NCBI RefSeq assembly: GCF_031583025.1
Contig: NZ_CP134062.1
Span: 6,173,234-6,237,233, forward strand
Reading direction: 5' to 3'
DNA: 64,000 bases
From: Mycobacterium sp. Z3061
Lineage (GTDB): Bacteria; Actinomycetota; Actinomycetes; Mycobacteriales; Mycobacteriaceae
Shown here: piece by piece, positions 46,531 to 54,807 of the stretch
How positions within the stretch are numbered: the stretch's first letter is position 1
Layout: each line of letters begins with the position of its first letter
Program-made: the position numbers and the translations under genes
The notes under the pieces: model-generated
The model's database searches: none
What the model was told of the DNA's origin: nothing
Seen by the model: only the letters and a program-made list of their open reading frames with translations

Positions 46531-46908
46531 ATGACTCTCGAATTGCGCTATGACCGTTGGTTTCTCCCGCTGTCGGTCCCGCTTGGGCTGGGGCCGAAGC
46601 GCAGCCAGGTGCGGATCCAGGACGGGACCCTACGCGTCAAGTTCGGCTGGGGATTCGACGCCGCCGTTCCACTGTCATCCATCGTGGACGCCAAACCCAA
46701 CCACGAGCGGGTGTTGTCCTGGGGCGCCCACGGCTTCCGGGGCCGCTGGCTGGTCAACGGGTCCTCGACAGGGATTGTGGAGTTGACCATCGATCCGCGG
46801 GCGCGCGCACGCGTCATGGGAGTGCCCGTCAAGCTCAGGACGTTGTACGTCAGCGTGACCGACCCCGATGCGCTGATCAGCGCCGTCAGCTCACCACGCC
46901 TAGTCTGA
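46531..46908 (+). CDS. Conserved hypothetical mycobacterial protein, 125 aa
   Basis: I do not recognise a named family. The protein begins MTLELRYDRWFLPLSVPLGLGPKRSQVRI and is predicted mostly beta (alternating RVKFGWGFDAAVPLSSI, RGRWLVNGSSTGIVELTI, KLRTLYVSVTDPDAL), compatible with a small PH-like or lipocalin-like barrel; there is no signal peptide or membrane segment. ATG at 46531 is preceded by no Shine-Dalgarno but by TAGAAT at -8, so a leaderless start is plausible. It converges with the carbonic-anhydrase-like gene, overlapping by 9 bp, and lies 36 bp after the ltp unit. Confidence 0.6.
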   Translation: MTLELRYDRWFLPLSVPLGLGPKRSQVRIQDGTLRVKFGWGFDAAVPLSSIVDAKPNHERVLSWGAHGFRGRWLVNGSSTGIVELTIDPRARARVMGVPVKLRTLYVSVTDPDALISAVSSPRLV

Positions 46909-47448
46909 CGCGCCCGGGGGAGCCTCGACCGGTTCCACACCCGCGATATGCCGCTGCGCCAGGTCCCGATAGGCCTGCGGGTTGACGTTGACCCACATCT
47001 CGGCGCCGGTGCCCTCGATCGGTCCCTTCACTTTCGCCGGCGCACCGGTTACCAGCATCCCGGCCGGAATCTGGGTACCACCCACCACCAGCGCACCGGC
47101 CGCAACCATGCAGCGCGCACCGATCACGGCGCCGTCCAGCACCGTCGCGTGATTGGCGATCAACGCCTCGGACCCGATGTGCGCCCCGTGGATCACGCAC
47201 AGATGGGCCACCGTGGCCCCAGGACCGACGTCCACCGGGATGCCCGGCGGCGCGTGCAATACCGACCCGTCCTGCACGTTGGCGCCCTCCCGGATCACCA
47301 CGGGCGCGTAGTCGCCGCGCAGCACGGCGTTGTACCAGACCGACGCCCCCGCCTCGACGGTGACGTCGCCGATCAGAGTCGCGGTAGGGGCCACGAACGC
47401 GGTCGGATCGACCTTCGGCGAACGGCCTTCGAAAGAGAACAGCGGCAT
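46900..47448 (-). CDS. Gamma-carbonic-anhydrase-like left-handed beta-helix protein (Rv3525c-like)
   Basis: 182 residues of hexapeptide repeats (AFVAPTATLIGDVTVEAGASVWYNAVLRGD, DGAVIGARCMVAAGALVVGG), the left-handed beta-helix of gamma-carbonic anhydrase/PaaY/CaiE proteins. Histidines in VAHLCVIHGAHIG are placed like zinc ligands of this family. Enzymatic CO2 hydration or a thioesterase-like role as in PaaY are both possible. ATG at 47448 (MPLFSFEGRSP) matches the family start; a longer frame from 47526 would add an unconserved hydrophobic stretch and almost reach the KstR box. It diverges from kshA across that box at 47530-47543. Confidence 0.82.
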   Translation of the reverse strand: MPLFSFEGRSPKVDPTAFVAPTATLIGDVTVEAGASVWYNAVLRGDYAPVVIREGANVQDGSVLHAPPGIPVDVGPGATVAHLCVIHGAHIGSEALIANHATVLDGAVIGARCMVAAGALVVGGTQIPAGMLVTGAPAKVKGPIEGTGAEMWVNVNPQAYRDLAQRHIAGVEPVEAPPGASD

Positions 47449-47529
47449 CAAATACATATACCCCAAGGCGCATACGCTTCCAGCAAACACAGCCAGACTC
47501 GCCGTCGTTGCGCTCCCCCGCCCCAAAAC

Positions 47530-47543
47530 TGTAACGTGTTCTA
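47530..47543. promoter_or_regulatory. KstR operator between the Rv3525c-like gene and kshA
   Basis: TGTAACGTGTTCTA matches TNNAACNNGTTNNA. It is 28 bp upstream of the kshA GTG and 81 bp from the divergent beta-helix gene start, well placed for KstR control of kshA. Confidence 0.82.
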
Positions 47544-47571
47544 GTTAGTACCCGCGAGCTGGAGGTGACAG

Positions 47572-48756
47572 GTGAATACCGACACAAGTGGCGTCGGTGT
47601 CCGGGAGATCGATGCCGGCGCGTTGCCGACCAGATATGCCCGGGGCTGGCACTGCCTGGGCGTGGCCGAGGACTTCCGTGACGGCAAACCGCACTCCGTT
47701 CAGGCGTTCGGCACCAAGCTGGTCGTCTTCGCCGACTCCAACGGCGACATCAAAATTCTGGACGGCTACTGCCGCCACATGGGCGGAGACCTGTCCGAGG
47801 GCACCATCAAGGGCGACGAGGTCGCGTGCCCCTTCCATGACTGGCGGTGGGGCGGTGACGGCCGCTGCAAGCTGGTGCCCTACGCCAAGCGCACCCCCAA
47901 GACCGCCCGCACCCGGGCGTGGACGACCGACGTCCGCGGCGGGCTGCTGTTCGTCTGGCACGACCACGAAGGCAATCCGCCGGACCCCGCGGTCCGGATC
48001 CCCGAGATTCCGGAAGCCCACAGCGACGACTGGACGAACTGGCGCTGGAACCGGATCCTCATCGAGGGATCCAATTGCCGCGACATCATCGACAACGTCA
48101 CCGACATGGCGCACTTCTTCTACATCCATTTCGGGTTGCCGACGTACTTCAAGAACGTGTTCGAGGGCCACATCGCATCGCAGTACCTGCACAACGTGGG
48201 CCGTCCCGACGTCAACGACCTGGGCACCTCGTACGGCGAAGCGGAATTGGACTCGGAGGCTTCCTATTTCGGGCCGTCGTTCATGATCAACTGGCTGCAC
48301 AACAGCTACAGCGGCTACAAGTCCGAGTCGATTTTGATCAACTGCCACTACCCAGTGACGCAGGACTCCTTCGTGCTGCAGTGGGGTGTGATCGTCGAAA
48401 AGCCCAAGGGCCTGGACGAGAAGATGAGCGACAAGCTGTCCCGCGTCTTCACCGAAGGCGTCAGCAAGGGCTTCATGCAGGACGTCGAGATCTGGAAGCA
48501 CAAGACCCGTATCGACAACCCGTTGCTGGTCGAAGAGGACGGGGCCGTCTACCAGATGCGCCGCTGGTATCAGCAGTTCTACGTGGATGTCGCCGACATC
48601 ACCCCGGAAATGGTGGAACGCTTCGAGATGGAGGTCGACACCGCCCGCGCCAACGAGTTCTGGAACGCCGAGGTCGCCGAAAACCTGAAAGCTAAAGAGG
48701 CCGAGGCGGTTTCCGATGACGTGGTTTCCGACGAAGTGCCGGCTGAGCAGCACTGA
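47572..48756 (+). CDS. kshA: 3-ketosteroid 9-alpha-hydroxylase, Rieske oxygenase subunit KshA
   Basis: 394-residue Rieske non-haem iron oxygenase that hydroxylates C9 of androsta-(1),4-dienedione or its CoA thioester, which with KstD opens ring B. The 2Fe-2S ligands are Cys67-x-His69 (CRHM) and Cys86-x2-His89 (CPFHDW). The mononuclear iron site is NVTDMAHFFYIH with Asp178, His181 and His186. It needs the reductase KshB, not encoded here. GTG at 47572 has a GGAGG ribosome-binding site 7 nt upstream and follows the KstR box. The acidic C-terminal tail is a few residues longer than in M. tuberculosis (386 aa). A Cys-rich small gene follows after 5 bp. Confidence 0.96.
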   Translation: MNTDTSGVGVREIDAGALPTRYARGWHCLGVAEDFRDGKPHSVQAFGTKLVVFADSNGDIKILDGYCRHMGGDLSEGTIKGDEVACPFHDWRWGGDGRCKLVPYAKRTPKTARTRAWTTDVRGGLLFVWHDHEGNPPDPAVRIPEIPEAHSDDWTNWRWNRILIEGSNCRDIIDNVTDMAHFFYIHFGLPTYFKNVFEGHIASQYLHNVGRPDVNDLGTSYGEAELDSEASYFGPSFMINWLHNSYSGYKSESILINCHYPVTQDSFVLQWGVIVEKPKGLDEKMSDKLSRVFTEGVSKGFMQDVEIWKHKTRIDNPLLVEEDGAVYQMRRWYQQFYVDVADITPEMVERFEMEVDTARANEFWNAEVAENLKAKEAEAVSDDVVSDEVPAEQH

Positions 48757-48761
48757 CCGTC

Positions 48762-49202
48762 ATGTCTGACGACAAGCCGGCGGTTCCCGACGTCGATCGG
48801 CTCGCCCGGTCGATGTTGATGCTGCTCGGCGATCACCATGATCACGACGAGCCGCACGCCTCCAATGGCGGGTCCGGTTCTTGGTCGAAGTCACGGGATT
48901 TCGCCGATGATCCGCAGCGGGCCGCCGCGGTTGCAGAGGCTAGCCGTGCGGACCGGGAGCGCTATCTGACCGGTGGGCTACGTCCGGTGGACTGTCGGTT
49001 CTGCCACGTCACCGTGTCGGTGCGCTGGTTGGGTCCGGGTCACACTGCGGTGCAATGGAATACCGAGGCTTCGCAGCGTTGTGCGCACTTTGCCGAGGTA
49101 AGGGCGTGCGGCGGGAACACCGCACGCACCCGGTCCTGCCCCCGGCTCTCCGACAGCATCGAACATGCGGTGGCCGAAGGGATCCTGGAGGCGGCCGAGT
49201 AG
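48762..49202 (+). CDS. Cys-rich conserved hypothetical protein downstream of kshA (Rv3527-like)
   Basis: 146 residues, soluble, no signal peptide. The C-terminal half has a spaced Cys/His set, CRFCH (about 78-82), then CAHF, ACGG and SCPR (to about residue 126), which could bind zinc or an Fe-S cluster; the N-terminal part is His/Asp-rich (GDHHDHDEPH). Function unknown. It begins 5 bp after kshA and is surely co-transcribed, which suggests a role in KshA assembly, metal supply or regulation; that is inference. Position and size agree with Rv3527 of M. tuberculosis. Confidence 0.75.
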   Translation: MSDDKPAVPDVDRLARSMLMLLGDHHDHDEPHASNGGSGSWSKSRDFADDPQRAAAVAEASRADRERYLTGGLRPVDCRFCHVTVSVRWLGPGHTAVQWNTEASQRCAHFAEVRACGGNTARTRSCPRLSDSIEHAVAEGILEAAE

Positions 49203-49216
49203 CCGAAGCCCACGGG

Positions 49217-50359
49217 TCACAGCCCCGCGAAGCGCTCCTTGACCTCTTCGGCGGTCAACCCGTAATCGGCCAGCGAGTACTTGTGCTTGGGGGCCCGCGC
49301 ACCGGTCTGACTCTCGGCGTGGCTGTCCTCCATGGCCTTTCGCGCCTCGTCGGTCAGGGTCAGTCCGAAATGCCGGTACACCGAGGCAACCGCGCCCAAC
49401 GGGTCGGCGATCAGATCGTTGTAGTCGACATCGCAGAACTGGGCCGGATCATGCTTGGCGCGAACGGTGTTGAACCGCTCCAGACCGCGCGACCAGGTTT
49501 CCATTGCGTCCGCGCCGATCCGGTCAGGTGTGAAGTTCGTCGACCAGTCCTCGGCGGTGTGCTGGGCCAATGAGCACATCGACGCCATGATCGTTTCCAC
49601 CGGCCGGTGAGTTTGGATCACCAGGGCGTCGGGATAGGTCGCCATCAGCGCGTCGAGCGCGAACAGGTGGCTGGGATTCTTTAGCACCCAACGCTTGTCG
49701 GTGTCGTTCAACCCAATCAGTTGGAGGTTGCGGCGGTGTCGCTGGTATGACGGGGTCCAATCCTGTTGGGCCAGCCACTGGGCGTAGCTGGGGATGTGGG
49801 CCAGCGTCTCGTAGGACACCGAGTGCAGTGACTGACGCAGTAGCTGCCAGCACTCCTCGAGCTCGTATGCCGCCATGAAATGCAGGCCGGTGTATTCGGG
49901 GTTCTCCGCATGGGCCTTGTTGAACTGCGCATTCAGCTGGCTGTACCAGGGATTCGAGTCCCAGGTATCCCGGGGCGGACGCGGCTGCGGAAATTCGGCC
50001 AGCCACAGGTGCAGTCCCTGATGGCCCGGGTCGGCGCCCAGCAGCCGGTGCAGGACCGTCGTCCCGGTACGCGGCAAGCCGGTCACGAAGATCGGCCGCT
50101 CGATGGCCACGCCGGCGTACTCGGGGTACTGCTTCCACGCCGACTCGGAGAGCAGCCTGGCCACCAGCGCGCCGCGCAGGAAGAACCGATTCATCTTGCT
50201 GCCCATGGCCGTCAGGTTCGCTTCGCGCTGGTAGGAGTCCAGCAGCACGCTCAGCGCCTCGCGGTAGTTGTCGTCGTCGGTGCCGAAGTCGTCCAGGCCG
50301 GTCAGTTTCGTCGCCGATGCATGCAGGTCGTCGACGGTGCCTACGTCGGTGCGCTCCAT
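49217..50359 (-). CDS. PAPS-dependent sulfotransferase family protein (Rv3529c-like)
   Basis: 380 residues. The 5'-phosphosulfate-binding loop FVTGLPRTGTTVLHRLL (about 91-107) and the 3'-phosphate-binding segment VIQTHRPVETIMASMCSL are clear, as in the mycobacterial sulfotransferase family. The acceptor is unknown; steroids or a lipid are reasonable guesses from the sterol context. It is the last gene of a three-gene minus-strand operon (DUF1214, SDR, sulfotransferase) with overlapping start/stop codons (TGATG at 50357-50361). The operon is led by a KstR-type box at 52277. Length and order agree with Rv3529c-Rv3531c. Confidence 0.88.
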   Translation of the reverse strand: MERTDVGTVDDLHASATKLTGLDDFGTDDDNYREALSVLLDSYQREANLTAMGSKMNRFFLRGALVARLLSESAWKQYPEYAGVAIERPIFVTGLPRTGTTVLHRLLGADPGHQGLHLWLAEFPQPRPPRDTWDSNPWYSQLNAQFNKAHAENPEYTGLHFMAAYELEECWQLLRQSLHSVSYETLAHIPSYAQWLAQQDWTPSYQRHRRNLQLIGLNDTDKRWVLKNPSHLFALDALMATYPDALVIQTHRPVETIMASMCSLAQHTAEDWSTNFTPDRIGADAMETWSRGLERFNTVRAKHDPAQFCDVDYNDLIADPLGAVASVYRHFGLTLTDEARKAMEDSHAESQTGARAPKHKYSLADYGLTAEEVKERFAGL

Positions 50360-51141
50360 CAGGTGTGGTACTCCCCGCAGTTGACGTCCAGCGTCTGCCC
50401 GGTGATGCCGCTGGACAGGTCGCTGGCCATGAAAAGGATCGCCGATGCCACCTCGTCTTCGGTGGGGAGCCGCTTCAGATCCGAGTTCGCGGCGGTGGCC
50501 TGATAGATCTGGTCGGCGGTGGTGCCGTATTTACCGGCCTGATGGTTGAAGTAACCCTGCAACGTGTCACCCCAGATATAGCCCGGTGCAACGGAATTGA
50601 CGCGGATACCCTGCTCACCGAGCTCGGTCGCCAGCGACTGCGACATGGACAACAACGCAGACTTGGCCATCTTGTACGCGCCGTACTTGGCCTGGGAGTG
50701 CCTGATCACCATGGAGTTGACGTTGACCACGGAGCCCTTCGACGCCGCCAGTGCCGGCGTGAAGCCCTGAATAAGCCGCAACGCCCCCAGGGCACTGAGT
50801 TCGATCGCGTCCCGGATGTGCTGAAAGGTGGTGCCGGCCAACGGCTTCATCGACGGGACCCGGAACGCGTTGTTGACCAGCACGTCGACCTTGCCGTACG
50901 CCTCCAGGGAAGCGTCCACCAGGTTGCTCACCTGATCGTCGTCGGTGATGTCGGTGGGCACCGCGACCGCCTTTCGGCCCAGGTCGACGACCTGCTTGGC
51001 GACGTCGTCCAACCGGTCGGCGCTGCGCGCCGCCAGCACCAGGTCGGCCCCTTCGAGCGCACACCGCCGCGCCAATGTGGTGCCCAGGCCCGGACCGACG
51101 CCGCTGATCACCACCACCTTGCCGTCCAGCAAATCGGTCAT
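50359..51141 (-). CDS. Short-chain dehydrogenase/reductase (Rv3530c-like)
   Basis: 260-residue classical SDR. The nucleotide-binding motif is VVVISGVGPGLGTTLAR (10-26), the NNAF motif (about 91-94) replaces NNAG, and the catalytic set is Ser in VNVNSMVIRH with YGAYKMAK (YxxxK). The C-terminus SSGITGQTLDVNCGEYHT is typical. Probably oxidises or reduces a steroid hydroxyl/ketone; the substrate is not known. It overlaps the upstream DUF1214 gene by 4 nt and the downstream sulfotransferase by 1 nt, so it belongs to one KstR-controlled operon. Confidence 0.88.
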   Translation of the reverse strand: MTDLLDGKVVVISGVGPGLGTTLARRCALEGADLVLAARSADRLDDVAKQVVDLGRKAVAVPTDITDDDQVSNLVDASLEAYGKVDVLVNNAFRVPSMKPLAGTTFQHIRDAIELSALGALRLIQGFTPALAASKGSVVNVNSMVIRHSQAKYGAYKMAKSALLSMSQSLATELGEQGIRVNSVAPGYIWGDTLQGYFNHQAGKYGTTADQIYQATAANSDLKRLPTEDEVASAILFMASDLSSGITGQTLDVNCGEYHT

Positions 51142-52265
51142 CCCAGCATCCTTGCCGCAATCTGCAACTGGCGCAGTGCGATACGCGCCCGCCAGTCGTC
51201 TTCGGAAATCTTGTTGTGCTCGAAATACGGCAGCGAGGCCGGTACCGCGTCGACTTCCACCAACTCGACGGTCGGCCCGTCGGCCTCGGTGAGCTCCCGG
51301 GACACCCGCTGCCAGCGGAACTGTAGGAACCCGCGACGATGGCCGAGCGTCTCAACCCAGTTGGTCACGCCGGGATTCTGGTCGCTGACCACGATCCGGA
51401 CCTTCCCGTCCGGATCCGCTTGTGCCTGAGTGTTGTTCAGCGACGTCTGGTGGTTGATGTAGTCCAGCGAGATGTACCACATGCTGCCCAGCTGGAAGCC
51501 GAGGTACGGGGCGTCACTGACGGGAACCGTGATCACCAGGGCCTGGTTCGGTTGCAGGTCGAAGTGACCGACCGACGAGTACTGGGTCGCCAGCCCGCCC
51601 GGGGTCAGCCGCGGCGGCACCATCGTGTTGACGGGGATCTTGAGATAGAACCACTGCGGGAACTGCAGCCAGGTCTTCACCCGGTTGACCAGCTGCTTAC
51701 CCGCTGTGGCATAACGCTTTTCGATCAGTTCCCGAGTCAGCGGCGGCGGCGCGGTGCCCGCGGTGTCCAACCGCTCGATGGTCAACGTGCCACGGGTCGC
51801 CGACCAGTCACCGTAGACCTCGCGCATGACGAGTTGCCCTGCGCTGGTTGGCCGTAACCGCCACTCGAAGCTGCCGTCGGGTGCGATGTCGAGTTCCCGG
51901 TCGTCGAACGCGGCCTGGCTGGCGGGCACGTTGTCGTCGGTGTATTCGCCCCCGAGCAGTTGGAAACTCAGGTCGGTGGTGGTGCCGCGGACACCGCGGA
52001 CCACGTAGTCGCGGTCGGCGTGCACCCGGGTTCCGAAGTACAGCGTGTCCGGGTTGTCCAGTCCCATCTTGGTGAACGGCCCGGTTCCGGATTGCAGGAA
52101 GGGATGGTCGCGCTCGTAGTCGAAGGCCAGATGCATACAGCCGGCGATGCAGCCGGCCAGATATTGCAGGCCTTCGAGTAGGTCGGCTTCGGTTTCGATA
52201 TGCGGGGCGGCGGCCACGAGTTGCTCGGCTTCCGCGATCGCTTCGTTGAGCGGATCAGAAAACAC
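51138..52265 (-). CDS. DUF1214-domain protein (Rv3531c-like)
   Basis: 375 residues, identical in length to Rv3531c. The C-terminal half (PYLGFQLGSMWYISLDYINHQTSLN, VRIVVSDQNPGVTNWVET) is the DUF1214 beta-rich domain; the N-terminal half (AGCMHLAFDYERDHPFLQ, NPDTLYFGTRVHADRDYVVRG) resembles the DUF1254-like companion region. No catalytic function is assigned. GTG at 52265 (MFSDPLNEAI) lies 11 bp downstream of the KstR-type box, which supports it as first gene of a DUF1214-SDR-sulfotransferase operon. Confidence 0.8.
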   Translation of the reverse strand: MFSDPLNEAIAEAEQLVAAAPHIETEADLLEGLQYLAGCIAGCMHLAFDYERDHPFLQSGTGPFTKMGLDNPDTLYFGTRVHADRDYVVRGVRGTTTDLSFQLLGGEYTDDNVPASQAAFDDRELDIAPDGSFEWRLRPTSAGQLVMREVYGDWSATRGTLTIERLDTAGTAPPPLTRELIEKRYATAGKQLVNRVKTWLQFPQWFYLKIPVNTMVPPRLTPGGLATQYSSVGHFDLQPNQALVITVPVSDAPYLGFQLGSMWYISLDYINHQTSLNNTQAQADPDGKVRIVVSDQNPGVTNWVETLGHRRGFLQFRWQRVSRELTEADGPTVELVEVDAVPASLPYFEHNKISEDDWRARIALRQLQIAARMLG

Positions 52266-52276
52266 GTAACTGACGC

Positions 52277-52290
52277 TAGAACGTGTTCCT
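52277..52290. promoter_or_regulatory. KstR-type operator upstream of the DUF1214 operon
   Basis: TAGAACGTGTTCCT keeps the AAC-N2-GTT core and first T of the consensus; the last base is T rather than A. It lies 11 bp before the GTG at 52265 and 74 bp from the 3' end... of the facing hemophore-like gene, so it can only serve the DUF1214 operon. Confidence 0.72.
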
Positions 52291-52356
52291 ATTTTGAGTC
52301 AACCGCGAACATTTGCGCGTGTCGCACGCGACGCCCGGCGACGAAGCCCGATCACG

Positions 52357-52638
52357 TTAGGAGGTGCACTCGTTGGCCAGTGTGATTAAGAGCTGGCGCT
52401 GGTTCGGGTGCCGGTTGAGGTAGTCGATCACATCTGTGCCCGACCCAGCCTGGGCCTGAAGCGTGGCCTTCACGTCGGGATGGCGGTCGAGGTAGCCCTG
52501 GATCTGTTCGGACGCCGTCTGACCGAACGTGGTGTTGCACTGCTGGCCAGGATCGGCGCCGGCCACAGGCACAGTGATAAAGGCAGCCGCGGCGACACTC
52601 AGCAGACCACCGGCCAGAAGACCTTTGCTCACGGTCAT
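52357..52638 (-). CDS. Exported MHB-type hemophore-like protein
   Basis: 93-residue secreted protein: signal peptide about 1-28 (MTVSKGLLAGGLL...PVAGA before DPGQQC), then a short helical domain with YLDRHPDV and YLNRHPNQ repeats and one cysteine at each end (QQCNTT, NECTS) that could form a disulphide. This is the layout of the mycobacterial haem-binding (MHB, Rv0203-like) family, which carries haem across the periplasm. ATG at 52638 has AGGAG 8 nt upstream. It stands at the position where M. tuberculosis has PPE61, 2 kb from the PPE62-like gene. Haem binding by this protein is inferred from family resemblance. Confidence 0.78.
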   Translation of the reverse strand: MTVSKGLLAGGLLSVAAAAFITVPVAGADPGQQCNTTFGQTASEQIQGYLDRHPDVKATLQAQAGSGTDVIDYLNRHPNQRQLLITLANECTS

Positions 52639-52746
52639 CGGATCGCTCCTTCAATACGGTCGTAATCACATCCGATGTCTTCGAGGCTACGCGTGCCGCA
52701 GAGTAACGCACACCGGCGGAAAGGGACACGACTAAGCTGAATTCAC

Positions 52747-53373
52747 ATGAATACGCGCGGTGGGGAGTTCCGTGGCGGTCGTCGGATGGGCGGCCCAATA
52801 CCAACTGGTCCGCAGACCGATCCATTACCGCGCGAGACGGCGGCACCCGATTTCGCTCTCGAGCCCCCGCAACGCCGCCGCCCTTCGTTGATGACATTGG
52901 GCGTGGGGCTGGCAATCCTGCTGGCAGTCGCCGCGCTGGTGATTTCCCTGATCGCGTTGCTGACCGATTCCGCGTCCGCGCCGGCGGCAAGTGCGCCGAA
53001 AACGCCCGTAGCCGACGCCGATAAGGCGTTGTGCCAGGCGATCGGACCCTTGATGAAGGAGAACGACGACCGCAGTAACGCGTTTCTGGCCACAGGTGAG
53101 GCTGGTTCGCCGGAACGGGACGCCGCACTGCCGAAGTTCGTCACCGATACCCGGGACTGGGCGCGCCGCACCCAACAGGCCCTCGACGCGCATGACAACC
53201 CCCCGCGCCTGACCACGCGTGCGCTCCAGCGCTACATCGATGACATGCAGTTGTTCGTCGCCAGCGTGCGCCCCGGCGCGGGCACTCAGTACGACGAGGC
53301 CGCGTGGACCGACAGCATCGTCGCCTACGGCGGGGTGTTGTCCACTTGCCAGCAAATCGGAATCGGCTGGTAG
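52747..53373 (+). CDS. Membrane-anchored hypothetical protein, 208 aa
   Basis: Cytoplasmic Arg/Pro-rich N-terminus (1-46), one membrane helix (about 48-72, LGVGLAILLAVAALVISLIAL), and an extracytoplasmic domain of about 135 residues, helical, with cysteines in ADKALCQAIGPL and VLSTCQQIGIGW that may pair. This type-II topology with a short external helical domain is common among mycobacterial conserved membrane proteins; I assign no function. It is divergent from the hemophore-like gene (108 bp between them) and converges on the Gly/Pro-rich gene. Confidence 0.7.
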   Translation: MNTRGGEFRGGRRMGGPIPTGPQTDPLPRETAAPDFALEPPQRRRPSLMTLGVGLAILLAVAALVISLIALLTDSASAPAASAPKTPVADADKALCQAIGPLMKENDDRSNAFLATGEAGSPERDAALPKFVTDTRDWARRTQQALDAHDNPPRLTTRALQRYIDDMQLFVASVRPGAGTQYDEAAWTDSIVAYGGVLSTCQQIGIGW

Positions 53374-53395
53374 AACCAGCGGCCAGTAGGGCTGG

Positions 53396-54686
53396 TCAGT
53401 AGGGCTGTAGCGGAACCCACACCCCGTATAGCCAGAAGCCCCACTGCTGGTAGTAGGGATCCCACAGCGGCAGCACCGAGTAGCCCAGGTAATTCAGCGT
53501 CGGTGCCACCCAGCCTGCCGGAGGTGGCCAGGGTCCCCAGCCCCCGAACGGGAGCAGCGCATCCCGGAGGGGCGCACCCCAACCGCGCGGAGGCGGAGGT
53601 GGTGGGCCCCAACCCCATGGCGCGCGTCCGAGGCCCCACGGCGCAGGACCACCGTGCCAAGGCGGCGGCAACAGATGCAGGCCCGGGCTCCGGAAGGCGA
53701 CGTTCCAGAGCAGATCCCCGATCGGGGCGCCTGGACCCCTGAAGTCGCCGCGGAAGTGCCACGCCGGGCCGCCGCGCCAGCCGAGACGCCAGTTCAGGTT
53801 CGCGCGCGGCCAGTCGAGTCCTCGCGGGTTGATGCCCAGGTCTCCGCGGGGACCCCACCACCGGGCAAAGGGTGGCGCGGCCAGACCGCGGAAGGCTGCC
53901 CGGAAGTTTCCGGGCGCCATGCCGTTCAGTCGCAATCCGCCCCGGAAGTCTGCGCGCGGGCCGCCAGGGCCACGGAAAGCGCCACGGAAGTCGGCCGCCG
54001 GTGCGCCTGTTCCGCGGAATGCCCCTCGGAACTCGCCGCCTGGACCGCGCAAGCCGCCGCTGAAACCGCCATTTGGGCCTGCGCCGGGTACGCCCAAACC
54101 GCCACGCAACTGCGTGGCCGCCGGTCCGGGGTTTTGTCCTTGCGGTCCGCGGGGGCCTCCGCCCTGACCGGGTGCAGTCGCAGGTCCACCGCCGCGCGGC
54201 GCCGGTCCGCTACCACCGCTCTGCGGCGCCGGGCCACCACCACCGGGACCACCACCACCGGGACCACCGCCGCCGGGGCCACCACCGTGTGGCGCAGGAC
54301 CGCCACCGGCCTGCGGCGCAGGACCACCACCACCGGGACCGCCACCACCGGGACCGCCACCACCGTGCGGCGCAGGACCGCCACCGGCCTGCGGCGCAGG
54401 ACCGCCACCGCCACCAGGACCACCGCCACCGGGGCCACCACCCCCGGGGCCGCCGACCGTGCGGCGCAGGACCACCGCCGCCACCGCCCCCGTGTGGCGC
54501 GGGACCGCCACCGCCGCCGCCTCCGCCGCCGCCGCCACCGCCGCCACCGCCTCCGCCGCCACCGCCGGGCTTGGCGCTGGCGAGCGGCATGTCGAGACCG
54601 ACGGTCGGAATGCCGAGAGGATTAACGGCAACTACGGAGAACGCGGCAGCTATCGCGAAACCGGCTGCCAGCTTCTTCATCTTCAT
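53396..54686 (-). CDS. Gly/Pro-rich exported protein with FRG repeats (frameshift near 54455)
   Basis: N-terminus MKMKKLAAGFAIAAAFSVVAV is a clear signal peptide, cleaved near LASA-KPG, followed by a poly-Gly run and [20 protein letters not shown] repeats. At about 54452-54458 the Gly-rich reading moves to another frame, which continues to a TAG-free end LYGVWVPLQPY. After the Gly/Pro zone comes a FRGAFRGxGGxxADFRG repeat block and a Trp/Pro/Tyr-rich C-terminal domain (RGWGAPL, GGWGPWPPPAGW). Joined, it would be about 430 residues, probably a secreted or wall-associated structural protein. The single frame change in a GC homopolymer-like repeat could be sequence error or phase variation. Start ATG at 54686 follows GGGGCGG. 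Confidence 0.65.
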
Positions 54687-54705
54687 GATCCGCCCCACGA
54701 GAAAT

Positions 54706-54719
54706 CTCTATCGCTAGAG
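54706..54719. promoter_or_regulatory. Small dyad CTCTA-TCGC-TAGAG upstream of the Gly/Pro-rich gene
   Basis: Perfect 5-bp arms around a 4-nt centre, 20 bp upstream of the ATG at 54686 on the minus strand. It could be an operator or a 5'-leader hairpin; too short to be sure. Confidence 0.25.
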
Positions 54720-54768
54720 TTCCCCAACCCTTGCGGTCCATTTTACGCCGCGGCGTGCCCTCACTGAC

Positions 54769-54784
54769 TTTGCCCGACGGCAAA
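54769..54784 (-). terminator. Hairpin TTTGCC-CGAC-GGCAAA after the PPE gene
   Basis: A 6-bp stem with a 4-nt loop, 24 bp beyond the PPE stop codon on the minus strand. It has no strong U tract, so it may act only as a weak intrinsic terminator or 3'-end stabiliser. Confidence 0.35.
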
Positions 54785-54807
54785 ACGTCGACGCGGCCGG
54801 TGTTGCG

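Noticed and set aside
54745-54756. Perfect 12-bp palindrome ACGCCGCGGCGT
   Set aside because: CG-only palindromes of this kind are common in a high-GC genome, and the adjoining T tract is on the wrong side to terminate the minus-strand PPE transcript.
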